Source of the DNA: Methanotrichaceae archaeon
Lineage (GTDB): Archaea > Halobacteriota > Methanosarcinia > Methanotrichales > Methanotrichaceae
Direction: 5' to 3'
NCBI GenBank assembly: GCA_013178225.1
Contig: JABLXE010000001.1
Span: 124,001 to 188,000 of the forward strand
DNA length: 64,000 nucleotides
Of the stretch, positions 25,727 to 34,300 are shown piece after piece. The position numbers and the translations under genes are program-made. The first letter of the stretch is position 1, and each line of letters opens with the position of its first letter. A model generated the notes under the pieces. The model worked only from the letters and a program-made list of their open reading frames with translations. It made no database searches and had not been told where the DNA came from.

Positions 25727-26185
25727 ATGAAATCTGATTCTGAAGGCACCAGCGACCTGGAGAGGATGATAGGCAAGGCCGCGGTGGAGGCCGCCAAGAT
25801 GTCAAGCCAGGCCAGCCAGGCGGCAAAAAAGCTCTTTTCCGATATGAGCAGCGAGATGACAGAGTCCAAGGGATACGACGTTCCGGCGGTGGACCTAATC
25901 GACACTGAAGATGAGATAATCGCCTTGGTGGCACTTCCGGGCGTATCCAAGGATCGGATCGATCTGAGGGTAACCGAAGACGGCATCGCCGTTCAGGCCC
26001 AGCCCCTGGCCAGAGAGGGCAAGTACCTGCGCCGGGAGAGAAGCGCTCTTGGATTCAAGAGAGAGCTGAAGCTGCCGGTGGAGATCAAGCCGGAGCAGGT
26101 TAAGGCCAGCTTTGAGAACTGCATTCTCGAGGTTCACCTTCCCAAGCTGGTGGTTGTCAACGCGCAGAAAGTCTGGGTAGATTAG
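25727..26185 (+). CDS. hsp20: Hsp20/alpha-crystallin small heat-shock protein
   Basis: A 152-residue chaperone. An N-terminal helical region (GKAAVEAAKMSSQASQAAKK) precedes the alpha-crystallin domain: YDVPAVDLIDTEDEIIALVA, LPGVSKDRIDLRV, FKRELKLPVEI and the closing FENCILEVHLPK. The I-x-I/V tail is weak (VVVNAQKVWVD). GATATTTAT at 25695-25703 is a TATA box about 27 bases before the ATG, so the mRNA is probably leaderless. It is followed by a strong hairpin terminator. Confidence 0.88.
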   Translation: MKSDSEGTSDLERMIGKAAVEAAKMSSQASQAAKKLFSDMSSEMTESKGYDVPAVDLIDTEDEIIALVALPGVSKDRIDLRVTEDGIAVQAQPLAREGKYLRRERSALGFKRELKLPVEIKPEQVKASFENCILEVHLPKLVVVNAQKVWVD

Positions 26186-26215
26186 AGACCGATTAGAGAA
26201 AGGGTCAGAAAAATT

Positions 26216-26240
26216 GGGGCCGCTGGCGGCCCCTCCTATT
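26216..26240. terminator. GC hairpin terminator between hsp20 and the DUF4139 gene
   Basis: GGGGCCGC, a TG loop and GCGGCCCC form a perfect 8-bp hairpin at 26216-26233, followed by TCCTATTTT. It lies between two convergent genes and overlaps the end of the minus-strand one. Confidence 0.6.
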
Positions 26241-27465
26241 TTAAGATGTTTACAGGCTCAGTGCGGACCACCTGATAGACGTAATCGATGGCCGTCTTTT
26301 TGCGCGGCTCCAGTGACAGCTTCCACTTCATGGACGTGGCCGTGGTCTCTGACGGCTCGGGGCTTGACGAGATCATCCTGGCCTCTTTGGGACGGATGTC
26401 GTTTACCTCGACCGTAGCATTGCGGTCCAGATGGCTCTCCAGGGTGAGATGGTAGCGCCAGGTTTCAGTGGTCTCCTTGGCCGCTCCGGTCCGGTTCTCT
26501 GCCGAAATCTGCTGGATCCGCTCGGTGATGTTGTAGTCCTGTAGCTTTTTCTCCACCTTCAGGTCGGCCGAGGGACCGACATTGATCGAGGCATTGGTCC
26601 CGGCGGGAGTGTAGGGCATGGTGATGGTGGAGACGTATTCGTCATCGCGATAAACGAGTGCCTTTCCCGAGGGCCAGGGGTTGGCCATGGTGTTGTTGGC
26701 CCGGATCTCTTCCTCTGCCGGGCCGCTCTCCTTTCGATACGCATCCCAGACATAGATCCTTTCCAGGGGCACAACTCCTTCGAACAGCGGCAGGCCGGTG
26801 TCCTTGTCCATATCCAGATCCTTTCTTCCTTCTAGCTCGAAGATGTAAAGCGTCTCCAGCTCACCCGTGACCGGTGCAGACTCAGAGGGAGCGGCCTCCA
26901 GAGCGGCTTCGTCGGCAAAGGCCAGCTTAATCCTGCTGGCCGCACCCCTGGCGAGATAGGGCTCGATTTCTGGCTCAGGTCCTGCTACCAGCTTCAACCT
27001 TATATCTTTCAGGTCCTCCTCGCCGCTGTTGGTCACCCGAGCAACGGCTGATACCAGCATGGACGAATCGTCCAGGAAAAGGTCGTAAAGCGGCTCCCAG
27101 TAGCCTGAATTGTACATCAGATAGCTCAACAGGAATTCCTGGCTGCCGGCAGACGAGACGTTCAAGGTGTAGACCGGCGATCCCTCGTAGACCACCTTCT
27201 CTATGCTGGCATTGGTCACTCTCAGCAATATGGAGTCCCGGTCGGCTGATCCCGGCACATCGATTGCGAACTGGTGGCCTCCTTCAGTCAGTTCCATATC
27301 CCCCATTCTCTTCGCCGCCACCAGGCCGTCCGGGTAGATGGTCACGGAATCAACAGGCAGCTTTAGGGCCGTGATGGCCTCGACCTCCGAACTTGCACCT
27401 GATAAGACAAGCGCCATGACAGAGGTCAGAAGCATCGCAAAGGCAAGACTGTTCTTCATACGCAC
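26236..27465 (-). CDS. Exported DUF4139-like protein
   Basis: A 409-residue protein with an N-terminal signal (MKNSLAFAMLLTSVMALVLS) and mostly beta structure. VDSVTIYPDGLVAAKRMGD near residue 38, LLSYLMYNSGYWEPLYDLFL near 113 and the late YHLTLESHLDRNATVEVNDI match the DUF4139 family (related to mucoidy inhibitor A), whose role is unknown. It has no C-terminal anchor. It is convergent with hsp20 and divergent from argS. Confidence 0.75.
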   Translation of the reverse strand: MRMKNSLAFAMLLTSVMALVLSGASSEVEAITALKLPVDSVTIYPDGLVAAKRMGDMELTEGGHQFAIDVPGSADRDSILLRVTNASIEKVVYEGSPVYTLNVSSAGSQEFLLSYLMYNSGYWEPLYDLFLDDSSMLVSAVARVTNSGEEDLKDIRLKLVAGPEPEIEPYLARGAASRIKLAFADEAALEAAPSESAPVTGELETLYIFELEGRKDLDMDKDTGLPLFEGVVPLERIYVWDAYRKESGPAEEEIRANNTMANPWPSGKALVYRDDEYVSTITMPYTPAGTNASINVGPSADLKVEKKLQDYNITERIQQISAENRTGAAKETTETWRYHLTLESHLDRNATVEVNDIRPKEARMISSSPEPSETTATSMKWKLSLEPRKKTAIDYVYQVVRTEPVNILK

Positions 27466-27587
27466 TCCTCCTTCTGCTAATTTGTCCGCCAGGACTATAT
27501 ATCTTCCCGAAAGCCGGAGGGAGTCCGGACATAACGCAAACGCTTATATGGTCCCTTCCTGTTGAGGATGATATCTGCCTGATAACG

Positions 27588-29282
27588 GTGTTCCACATGT
27601 TTCTCGATTTTATGGTTGAAGTCGAAGGCCTGCTTGACGCCGCTCTTAAGAGCTGCGGCTTTCAGGTCCCGGAAGGAGAGGTAAACAAGCTGGCATTGGA
27701 CCTCAGCCCCCATGCCGATCTCGCATCCTCCGTCTCCTTCCGTCTGGCCCCCGTCCTGCGCAGGAGCCCGGCCTCCATCGCCGCAGACATTCACAAGGCT
27801 CTCCCTGCCGAACGCAGCTACGTGGACCGGGCCGAGCTGGTGGGGCCTTACATCAACTTCTTCATGAACCGGGCCTTCCTGGCCGAGGTCCTGAGGAGGG
27901 CGCTGGCCGACGACTGCTGGACCGGCCGCATGTCTCAGAGCGCAATTGTGGAGCACACCTCCGCCAACCCCGACGGCCCCCTGCACGTAGGCCACATCAG
28001 GAACTCGGTAATCGGGGACACTTTGGTGCGCATACTGAGGCGGGCGGGCTGCAAGGTGGAGGCCCAGTACTATGTGAACGACATGGGCCGGCAGGAGGCC
28101 ATGGTGGTGTGGGGAAGGTCCCATTTCCCCATGGAAGAGATTAAGGCCGACCATGCCACCGCCCGGGTTTATATCGCCGCCCACAAGACCATGGGCGAGA
28201 GGCCTGAGGTCAAGGAAGAGGCCGACCGGATCATCCAGGGCTACGAGGCAGGAGACCCGAAGATCTCGGCCGAGATAAAGGCGGCCGTGGACTATGCCAT
28301 ATCCGGCATTGAGGAGACTCTTTTCCGCATGAACATTCATCACGACAGCTACCGCTGGGAGTCGGAGTTCGTGCGGGACGGCTCGGTCGGGGAGATCATC
28401 CAGGGCCTGGAGAAGACCGGGCTTACCCAGTGGGAGGAGGGTGCCTTCCAGCTGGACCTCTCTGAGTTCGGATTTGAGAAGAAGATGGTTTTGCGGAGGG
28501 GCGACGGAACATCGCTTTACATCACCCGGGACCTGGCTTACCACCGCTGGAAGGCCGAGAACTTCGACCGCACCGTGGATATCCTGGGGGCGGACCACAA
28601 GCTGGTCTCCTCGCAGCTGAGAACCGCGCTGCGGCTTTTGGGCATTCGAGAGCCGGAGGTGGTGATATTCGAGTTCGTCTCCCTTCCCACCGGCTCCATG
28701 TCCACCAGGAAGGGCAAGTTCATCTCCGCCGATGAGCTGCTGGACCAGGTGGAGAACCAGGCCCTGGAAGAGGTTCGCCTGCGCCGGCCGGAGGAGAGCG
28801 ACGAGTTTCGGCGGGAGGTGGCAAGGCACGTGGCTGTGGGGGCGGTTCGATACGATGTGGTCCGGGTCTCTGCCGACAAGGCCACAACCTTCGACTGGAA
28901 GGCGGCCCTGGATTTCGATAAGCTCTCCGCACCATTCATTCAGTACTCGCACGCCCGGGCCTGCAGCATCCTGCGCCGGTCCGCCGTTCCGGAGACGTTC
29001 GATCCCTCGCTCCTGACCGCCGAAAACGAGGTGGCTCTGATCAAGAAGATCACCGAGTTCGAGCTGGTGATAGACCGGGCGGCGCGGGAGCTGAAGCCGC
29101 ACCATCTGGCCACCTATGCCCGGGAACTGGCCGAGGTCTTCAACCTGTTCTACCGCTTCAGCCCGGTGCTGGACGCACCTGACGATCTGAAAGCGGCCAG
29201 GCTGGCCCTGGTCCAGGCCGCCAGGAATGCGCTCAAAGTATCGCTGGAGACTCTGGGAATTGCGGCTTTGGAGAGCATGTGA
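27588..29282 (+). CDS. argS: Arginyl-tRNA synthetase
   Basis: A class Ia synthetase that charges tRNA-Arg. The signature SANPDGPLHVGHIRNSVIGD near residue 127 holds the HIGH-type HVGH; SMSTRKGKFISADELL near 370 is the KMSKS equivalent, and the DALR anticodon-binding domain is at the C-terminus (YSHARACSILRR, FYRFSPVL). Length 564 is normal. The start is GTG at 27588 or ATG at 27597; CTTATATG at 27543-27550 is a TATA box. Confidence 0.96.
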   Translation: MFHMFLDFMVEVEGLLDAALKSCGFQVPEGEVNKLALDLSPHADLASSVSFRLAPVLRRSPASIAADIHKALPAERSYVDRAELVGPYINFFMNRAFLAEVLRRALADDCWTGRMSQSAIVEHTSANPDGPLHVGHIRNSVIGDTLVRILRRAGCKVEAQYYVNDMGRQEAMVVWGRSHFPMEEIKADHATARVYIAAHKTMGERPEVKEEADRIIQGYEAGDPKISAEIKAAVDYAISGIEETLFRMNIHHDSYRWESEFVRDGSVGEIIQGLEKTGLTQWEEGAFQLDLSEFGFEKKMVLRRGDGTSLYITRDLAYHRWKAENFDRTVDILGADHKLVSSQLRTALRLLGIREPEVVIFEFVSLPTGSMSTRKGKFISADELLDQVENQALEEVRLRRPEESDEFRREVARHVAVGAVRYDVVRVSADKATTFDWKAALDFDKLSAPFIQYSHARACSILRRSAVPETFDPSLLTAENEVALIKKITEFELVIDRAARELKPHHLATYARELAEVFNLFYRFSPVLDAPDDLKAARLALVQAARNALKVSLETLGIAALESM

Positions 29283-29375
29283 AGAGACCGGCCAAGCCTC
29301 CTTATTTTTCGCTCAATTCGCTTTGCACAGGGGATGCGACAGGATCTTAGACCGGTAGGTTGTTGGTTCGAAATC

Positions 29376-30161
29376 ATGAGAGCATTCGCTATCTTGATTG
29401 TCGCATTGGCGGCATCGTTTTTTCCGGGCTTAGGCGACTCCGGAACATCTGCCCCAGCCGAGGATAATGCGTCCCTGCTGGCTCTGCCGGACTCCGGCCT
29501 CCTTCCCTTCAACCTGACCGGACAAGAGCCCGTGGAGGTAATGGTGGGAGATCAGGCCGTGCCATTCGAGCAATACCTCTCCCGCAACCGCTCAAATGAG
29601 ATATGGGTGCAGGAGAAAACGAAATGGGCTCAGGCGGTCTCAGCCCGGCAGGGCGGTCAGGCAGAGATCCTGGCCTATTCTCCCTCAGGGGGCCACGCCG
29701 ATCTCTATCTGATCTCCTACGGCAGCAGTTCAATCTCTCATCGTGGATACGATCTCCTGCCCGGCTACTACATCCTCAATCTATCGCTTCCGGAGACGGG
29801 CAGGGTAATGATGATCCTGGCTGTGAAAGGCCAGCCGGCCAATGCCCTGATTATCGACGTGCTGCCCGCGGGGGCCGGAATGCAGATCGAGCCGGCTGAT
29901 GTGACCCGCTTTTCTCCGGCCAGGGCAAAAGTGACCATCGAGTCGAAAGAGGTGAAGGGCTACGATGTCTACGTTGATGGCACCTTCTATGCCAGCGATC
30001 TCATGGACGGGATCCTGGATGGTGTTGCCAGCTTCGAGGTATCCGGAGGACGCGATCGTACGATAAAGATCGTCAAGAAAGGAGAGATGGGGGCGCCCGA
30101 TTACCAGAGCGAGCACCGCAGGAGCTTCGAGCCAGGACTTTCTTACACACTCAGCACCTGA
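29376..30161 (+). CDS. Exported protein, paralogue A of an adjacent pair
   Basis: A 261-residue protein with signal MRAFAILIVALAASFFPGLG and then a low-complexity linker. A first beta domain (EIWVQEKTKWAQAVSARQGG, ILAYSPSGGHADLYLISYGS) is followed by LSLPETGRVMMILAVKGQPA and a C-terminal beta domain with VKGYDVYVDGTFYASDLMDG. The next gene has the same layout and motifs, so these are tandem paralogues. ATG 29376 fits the signal better than an in-frame start 14 codons earlier. No known family is recognised. Confidence 0.65.
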   Translation: MRAFAILIVALAASFFPGLGDSGTSAPAEDNASLLALPDSGLLPFNLTGQEPVEVMVGDQAVPFEQYLSRNRSNEIWVQEKTKWAQAVSARQGGQAEILAYSPSGGHADLYLISYGSSSISHRGYDLLPGYYILNLSLPETGRVMMILAVKGQPANALIIDVLPAGAGMQIEPADVTRFSPARAKVTIESKEVKGYDVYVDGTFYASDLMDGILDGVASFEVSGGRDRTIKIVKKGEMGAPDYQSEHRRSFEPGLSYTLST

Positions 30162-30274
30162 AACCCCAAGACACAGGCTCCTACTCAATTTTTGAGGCCC
30201 TCATCTGCAGAGCCCCAGATCTGGCCAAAAAATATTACTAATAATAATGCCTAAGAATACCAGGGGTGTTTTCT

Positions 30275-31114
30275 TTGAGATCAATAGTTTTGATGCTATG
30301 CCTGATTACGGCATTTATGGCGGCCCCGTCTTTAGCTCAGCAGGTTACAGGGACCTGGAGCGAAGATTTGGCAGAATCAAGCGATTTATTGAGACAGACT
30401 TCTCCGGGCATATCGCAAACCTCCTTTCAGTATTCACAATATTTCCAGATAGAACCCGGCGACCAGACGGCAGAAGCTGAGCAGTTCAGCATCTCCGGCC
30501 GGGAGCCAAGGATGCTCTACGTAGGCCCGGACCAGAAGTCCATCTCGTACTCGCAGTACCAGACCTACGCCACCGCCACCGGGGGAAATTCGCTGTGGAT
30601 TCAGGGAACCAGCAGCTGGACACAGTATGCCCAGGTCCCCATGGGCTCCAGCCTGTCTCTGATTGCCAGCACGCCTTCCGGGGGCAGCGGATACCTGTAT
30701 GAGATCTATCCTTCCGGAGTGCTGGACAAGAACTACTACTATTTCTATCCCTACACCCGGATCAACTTCTACGCCGACACGATAGGCCAGCACATCCTGC
30801 TGTTCGTGGTCAATAACCAGCCCAGCAACGCGGTGATAATAGACGTCGTCGGATACTATCCGAGCCCGGGCCCAGGGCCCTCCTATGGAACCGCCAGGGT
30901 CAATATAGTGTCCAGCTGGCTTACGGGATATGAAGTGTACGTCGACGACGTCTACCAGTTCACCGAAGGACAGGGCGGCGTGCCCGATGGATACTGCAGC
31001 TTCACAGTTTCCGGAAACGCCAACCACAAGATCACCATCAGGAAAGGAGGCTACTACTACTCTCAGACCAGATACTTCGCCTCCGGTGGAGAGTATACCT
31101 TGAGGATCAACTGA
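30275..31114 (+). CDS. Exported protein, paralogue B of an adjacent pair
   Basis: A 279-residue secreted protein. The signal (RSIVLMLCLITAFMAAPSLA) precedes a Gln/Ser/Tyr-rich stretch and a beta domain with SLWIQGTSSWTQYAQVPMGS and ASTPSGGSGYLYEIYPSG. A second domain has LLFVVNNQPSNAVIIDVVGY and LTGYEVYVDDVYQFTEGQGG. It shares order and motifs with the preceding gene (W-x-Q, S-P/T-S-G-G, G-Y-x-V-Y-V-D). The start is best placed at TTG 30275, six bases after AGGGGTG; GTG 30266 lies within that site. A hairpin terminator follows. Confidence 0.65.
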   Translation: MRSIVLMLCLITAFMAAPSLAQQVTGTWSEDLAESSDLLRQTSPGISQTSFQYSQYFQIEPGDQTAEAEQFSISGREPRMLYVGPDQKSISYSQYQTYATATGGNSLWIQGTSSWTQYAQVPMGSSLSLIASTPSGGSGYLYEIYPSGVLDKNYYYFYPYTRINFYADTIGQHILLFVVNNQPSNAVIIDVVGYYPSPGPGPSYGTARVNIVSSWLTGYEVYVDDVYQFTEGQGGVPDGYCSFTVSGNANHKITIRKGGYYYSQTRYFASGGEYTLRIN

Positions 31115-31153
31115 GAAAATAGGACCGGTTGATGACTAAAAAAATCCTTGAAA

Positions 31154-31180
31154 GGGGCTCTTTTGCCCCCTCAGCTATTT
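31154..31180. terminator. Hairpin terminator between convergent genes
   Basis: GGGGC, loop TCTTTT and GCCCC at 31154-31169, then CTCAGCTATTTTT. It separates paralogue B from the convergent lamin-tail gene. Confidence 0.55.
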
Positions 31181-31660
31181 TTACAATCTGATCGATCCGC
31201 TGCCGTTGGACCGGCCCTTGCTGCCCATAAAGTAGGCGAAGTCTGCTCTGGTGTCGGTGTCCTTTCCGTCAGGAATTCTGGACCAGGTGAAATCATTTTG
31301 GGCGCTGTCTGACAGCTCATAGGTCCGGTCTATCAGGTTTCCTGCGCTGTCGTAGAGATACACGGTGGCGTTAATGCCCGGCGTCCATCTGGGATCGCCC
31401 TCAGCAACGACGAAGCCCGACGGCCCGATCTGGCCGGATAGCTCGATTGGTCCGGCCCAGGGACCGTCCACTATCTTGACCATCCAGCCGGTCAGGTCCA
31501 CGGGCTCGGTGCCGGAATTATAGATCTCGGCCCAGATTGACGCATTGTTGGGCGCGGAGAGCTCTATCTCATTGATGACCACATTTCCCAAGGCCAGGCC
31601 GCAGGCGGCAGCAATGCAGCACAGGGCCAGGCAGGCTTTAAGTGCAGTTCGCGCATTCAT
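31181..31660 (-). CDS. Exported lamin-tail-domain protein 1
   Basis: A 159-residue protein: signal NARTALKACLALCCIAAACG, then one lamin tail domain (beta sandwich) with NVVINEIELSAPN, IWAEIYNSGTEPVDLTGWMV and DFTWSRIPDGKDTDTRADF. The ATG at 31660 fits the signal and follows GGGGTG; the longer frame start is less likely. Two relatives lie at 31778-32233 and 33412-33870. Lamin tail domains in exported prokaryotic proteins are thought to bind surface or nucleic acid ligands; nothing specific is known here. Confidence 0.75.
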   Translation of the reverse strand: MNARTALKACLALCCIAAACGLALGNVVINEIELSAPNNASIWAEIYNSGTEPVDLTGWMVKIVDGPWAGPIELSGQIGPSGFVVAEGDPRWTPGINATVYLYDSAGNLIDRTYELSDSAQNDFTWSRIPDGKDTDTRADFAYFMGSKGRSNGSGSIRL

Positions 31661-31777
31661 GTGATGAAACACCCCTCTCTCTTGTGAAGCTCTGATCGAA
31701 ATTTTTCTCTTCAATCAGGTTCAATTTATCTTATTTTGATTGACCTTTCTTCATCCCGGTTCAGTCCGGAAGGACGG

Positions 31778-32233
31778 TCACAGCCCATTGGACCGGCCCT
31801 TGGTGGCGTAAGCATAGCCCCAGTCACCATCGGTATTGGTGTCGTGGCCGTCGGGATGCCGACCCCAGGTGAAGTCATTGTCCAGGCCGTCCTCTCTGAA
31901 GGCGGTCTCGTCAACTTTCAGGCCAGATTCGGTGTAGAGGGCCGCAAAACCTCCGTCCTGGTGAGTCCATCTGGAGTCGCCGACAAGGACGTAGAATCCT
32001 TGCGCGGAGATTATGGTTCCGGCAGGGACCTCCATCTTGCCTACCCACCCACCATCGGTGATGGTGGCCGTCCATCCGCTTATGTCCACGGTCTCGTTTC
32101 CGCTGTTGTAAAGCTCGATCCAGTCAGACCCACCCTCGGGCGGGTTGACCTCCATCTCATTGATGACCACACTGGCTGCCGCACACAGGCTCAGAGCCAT
32201 CAGGGCGGCACAGATCAACAGAGCAATCTTCAT
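31778..32233 (-). CDS. Exported lamin-tail-domain protein 2
   Basis: A 151-residue protein with signal KIALLICAALMALSLCAAA and a lamin tail domain: SVVINEMEVNPPEGGSDWIE, LYNSGNETVDISGWTATITD and DFTWGRHPDGHDTNTDGDW. It ends ATKGRSNGL, as its neighbour ends GSKGRSNGSGSIRL. The ATG at 32233 has GGAGG 9 bases upstream. It is probably a duplicate of the neighbouring gene on the same strand. Confidence 0.75.
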   Translation of the reverse strand: MKIALLICAALMALSLCAAASVVINEMEVNPPEGGSDWIELYNSGNETVDISGWTATITDGGWVGKMEVPAGTIISAQGFYVLVGDSRWTHQDGGFAALYTESGLKVDETAFREDGLDNDFTWGRHPDGHDTNTDGDWGYAYATKGRSNGL

Positions 32234-32466
32234 GTCATAACCTCCACCATCTTGCCCCATCTTTGTTTAATTTCCCCAAACAGTATTCGAATATATTACG
32301 ATAACGGGACCTGGCCGACAACCCCCTGCCAGGCGGATCATGAGAGTCACCTCCCACCCAGGAAACTGATTTATAATTGAGCGCCATCTAACAAGAGATT
32401 CTCAAAGTTATGCTCGCTCTAAAACGCGACCTTAGAATGGGGATTAACAAATTAACGAGGATCCAT

Positions 32467-33333
32467 ATGACCGTCAAAAGGTATGAATGCTTCAGGCCTT
32501 CGAGCCTAGCGGCCAGGACCATATTGCTGGGCTTTGCGCTTTTAATCTGCGCTACTTTCATCTCTTCGGCATCGGCACAGGAGACCAATCTTTTCTGCCA
32601 GGGCTTTGAGATGGGCCCCTACGCAGCCGTCAGCTTCTGTCTGCCGTCTTTTATCCCGCTAGAAGCGGGAATTTTGACCGAAGGAAACTACTCACAGGGG
32701 CGCGCCCTTACCATGCCCTTCACGCTCAACGGCAGCCTGGTAGCAGTTTCGCTGCTCTATCCTTGTGCATCAACTGGAGAGTTGGACCTCTCACAGGTCA
32801 AGGCAGAGATGGAGGCCTTTGATCCTGAGATGCAGGCGGCCCTTTACAGCACCGCTTCCATGAACATTAGCGGACGCCCGTCTCTGCTGGGAATGGTTGG
32901 CAGTCAGGTCTTTGCCGCATATTCGCCTTCTTCGGGCACGGCAGCCCTGCTGGTATTCGGAGAGGGCATGCCCGAGTCAACGGTGCAGGCAGTGCTTGCT
33001 TCGACGTATATCCTGGTCAACAGGACGATCTGGCCTGTGATGTACTGTGCTCCGGCTCAGCCGCTACTGACCATAACCATTCCGGACACTAGCGCGACCC
33101 AGTACCAGGCAGGCGACGTCACCAATCACGGGACCGAGGCTGAACAGCGACTGCAAAGAATAGCAGAGTCCCAGGAACAACTGCTCGAGGATACGGAGTC
33201 CGCCAGGGAGCGGCTGGGCGAGGCCAAGGAAGGCCTGCTGGAAGATATGGAATCGAGCGCAGAACGGCTGGCGGAGACCAAAGAGACTCTCATGGGGTTC
33301 GGATCAATCTCACTTCCGAGCTTCGGACGCTAA
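32467..33333 (+). CDS. Exported protein with C-terminal coiled coil
   Basis: A 288-residue protein. The signal (ILLGFALLICATFISSASA) precedes a soluble domain with three cysteines (LFCQGFEMGPYAAVSFC; LLYPCAS). The C-terminal 60 residues form a coiled coil with an imperfect 18-residue repeat (LLEDTESARERLGEAKEG, then LLEDMESSAERLAETKET). The ATG at 32467 has GAGG 8 bases upstream. The repeat suggests oligomerisation at the cell surface; that is inference. No family is recognised. Confidence 0.65.
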   Translation: MTVKRYECFRPSSLAARTILLGFALLICATFISSASAQETNLFCQGFEMGPYAAVSFCLPSFIPLEAGILTEGNYSQGRALTMPFTLNGSLVAVSLLYPCASTGELDLSQVKAEMEAFDPEMQAALYSTASMNISGRPSLLGMVGSQVFAAYSPSSGTAALLVFGEGMPESTVQAVLASTYILVNRTIWPVMYCAPAQPLLTITIPDTSATQYQAGDVTNHGTEAEQRLQRIAESQEQLLEDTESARERLGEAKEGLLEDMESSAERLAETKETLMGFGSISLPSFGR

Positions 33334-33411
33334 CTTTTTCGGAGGCCTGGACCTTTCGGGCAGAATATTTTTGTCGTTTCCAGTTTAACCGTCATACAGG
33401 GTGTTAAATTC

Positions 33412-33870
33412 ATGAAAACGCTACTCAAGGTTTTGCTGGCGGTCTTCCTGGTGGCCTCTTCGGGAGCGCCAGCACTGGGAAGCATAGTGATCAATGAGGT
33501 GGAGCTGAATTCACCCGGCGACGAGGACTTCACCAGGACCTACGCCTGGATTGAGCTTTACAATTCGGGGAGCGCGAGCCTGGACATAAGCGGGTGGAAG
33601 ATCGTCAGCTCGGAGAACGCAACTGCAGTGATTCCGGACGGAACGGTGATTCCCGCCATCGGATACTACGGCCTGACCAAGACCCTGGACTGGCTGCCAC
33701 ATGAGAACGTGGTCCTGGTGCTGGTCAGTCCCAATGGAACGGAGGTGGATAGAACTCCCGCCCTATCCGATACGGAGGACAACGAGCTGTCATGGACCCG
33801 AGACCCCGATGGAAGAGATACCGACAGCATCGACGACTGGAAGTTCCTGGTATCCAGCAACGGATTTTGA
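33412..33870 (+). CDS. Exported lamin-tail-domain protein 3
   Basis: A 152-residue protein with signal KTLLKVLLAVFLVASSGAPA and a lamin tail domain: SIVINEVELNSPGDEDF, WIELYNSGSASLDISGWKIV and ELSWTRDPDGRDTDSIDDW. The last motif (W-x-R-x-P-D-G-x-D-T-D) is common to all three proteins. This copy is on the opposite strand to the other two. It ends FLVSSNGF, like the GRSNG tails of the others. Confidence 0.75.
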   Translation: MKTLLKVLLAVFLVASSGAPALGSIVINEVELNSPGDEDFTRTYAWIELYNSGSASLDISGWKIVSSENATAVIPDGTVIPAIGYYGLTKTLDWLPHENVVLVLVSPNGTEVDRTPALSDTEDNELSWTRDPDGRDTDSIDDWKFLVSSNGF

Positions 33871-33908
33871 ACCGGCTTTGAATTCGCCCTTTTTTGGTCT
33901 ACAACTTT

Positions 33909-34111
33909 TTAGTGCGCCAGAACTTCATCCACGTAGATCAGGGCGATCCTTCCGGACTGCGGTCTCCCAAGATAGTATCACGCACTTTCCTATGGCACTC
34001 GGCACCCCATAGCCATAGACCTTCCTTCGAACCGGCATCCTTTAGGGGATAGACGTAACTCCCGCATCTTTTCAGCGCCTGGTCCAGGGTAGGTACGATA
34101 CCGTTCGTGAT
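33909..34111 (-). pseudogene. Possible gene remnant (frameshifted C-terminal fragment)
   Basis: On the minus strand a 57-codon frame (34111 to 33938) reads GIVPTLDQALKRCGSYVYPL and KEGLWLWGAECHRKVRDTIL with no start codon. Near its end, continuing in another frame gives GRIALIYVDEVLAH and a stop at 33909. The two parts join sensibly at GDRSP/EGRIAL, which suggests a decayed gene end. No family is recognised. The rest of the gap (33871-34300) shows no gene; GAGGTTTAACCTC at about 34267 is a perfect palindrome. Confidence 0.3.
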
Positions 34112-34300
34112 TCACAGCCGCAGTATCCAGCAACCATTGACATTGCAACATCATTCCAGCAAATTATACTATCACAATTTGTAAAATTTTTTGTGAGTGC
34201 CGAGCTTTGCGATCCGGCGTATCGACTTGACCCGAGTGAGCAAAAGCATAGATTCTTATCTTTGCTGAGGTTTAACCTCTCTTGCATGGGGGAATAATTT

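Noticed and set aside
27495-29105. 536-codon minus-strand frame opposite argS
   Set aside because: ArgS motifs on the plus strand are complete. The reverse frame is a product of high GC at third positions.
29330-29375. tRNA-like string (CTTAGAC, then GGTTCGAAATC) before exported paralogue A
   Set aside because: The acceptor, D arm and a paired anticodon stem are missing, and the T-loop closing pair is wrong. It is not a tRNA and is too weak to call a fragment.
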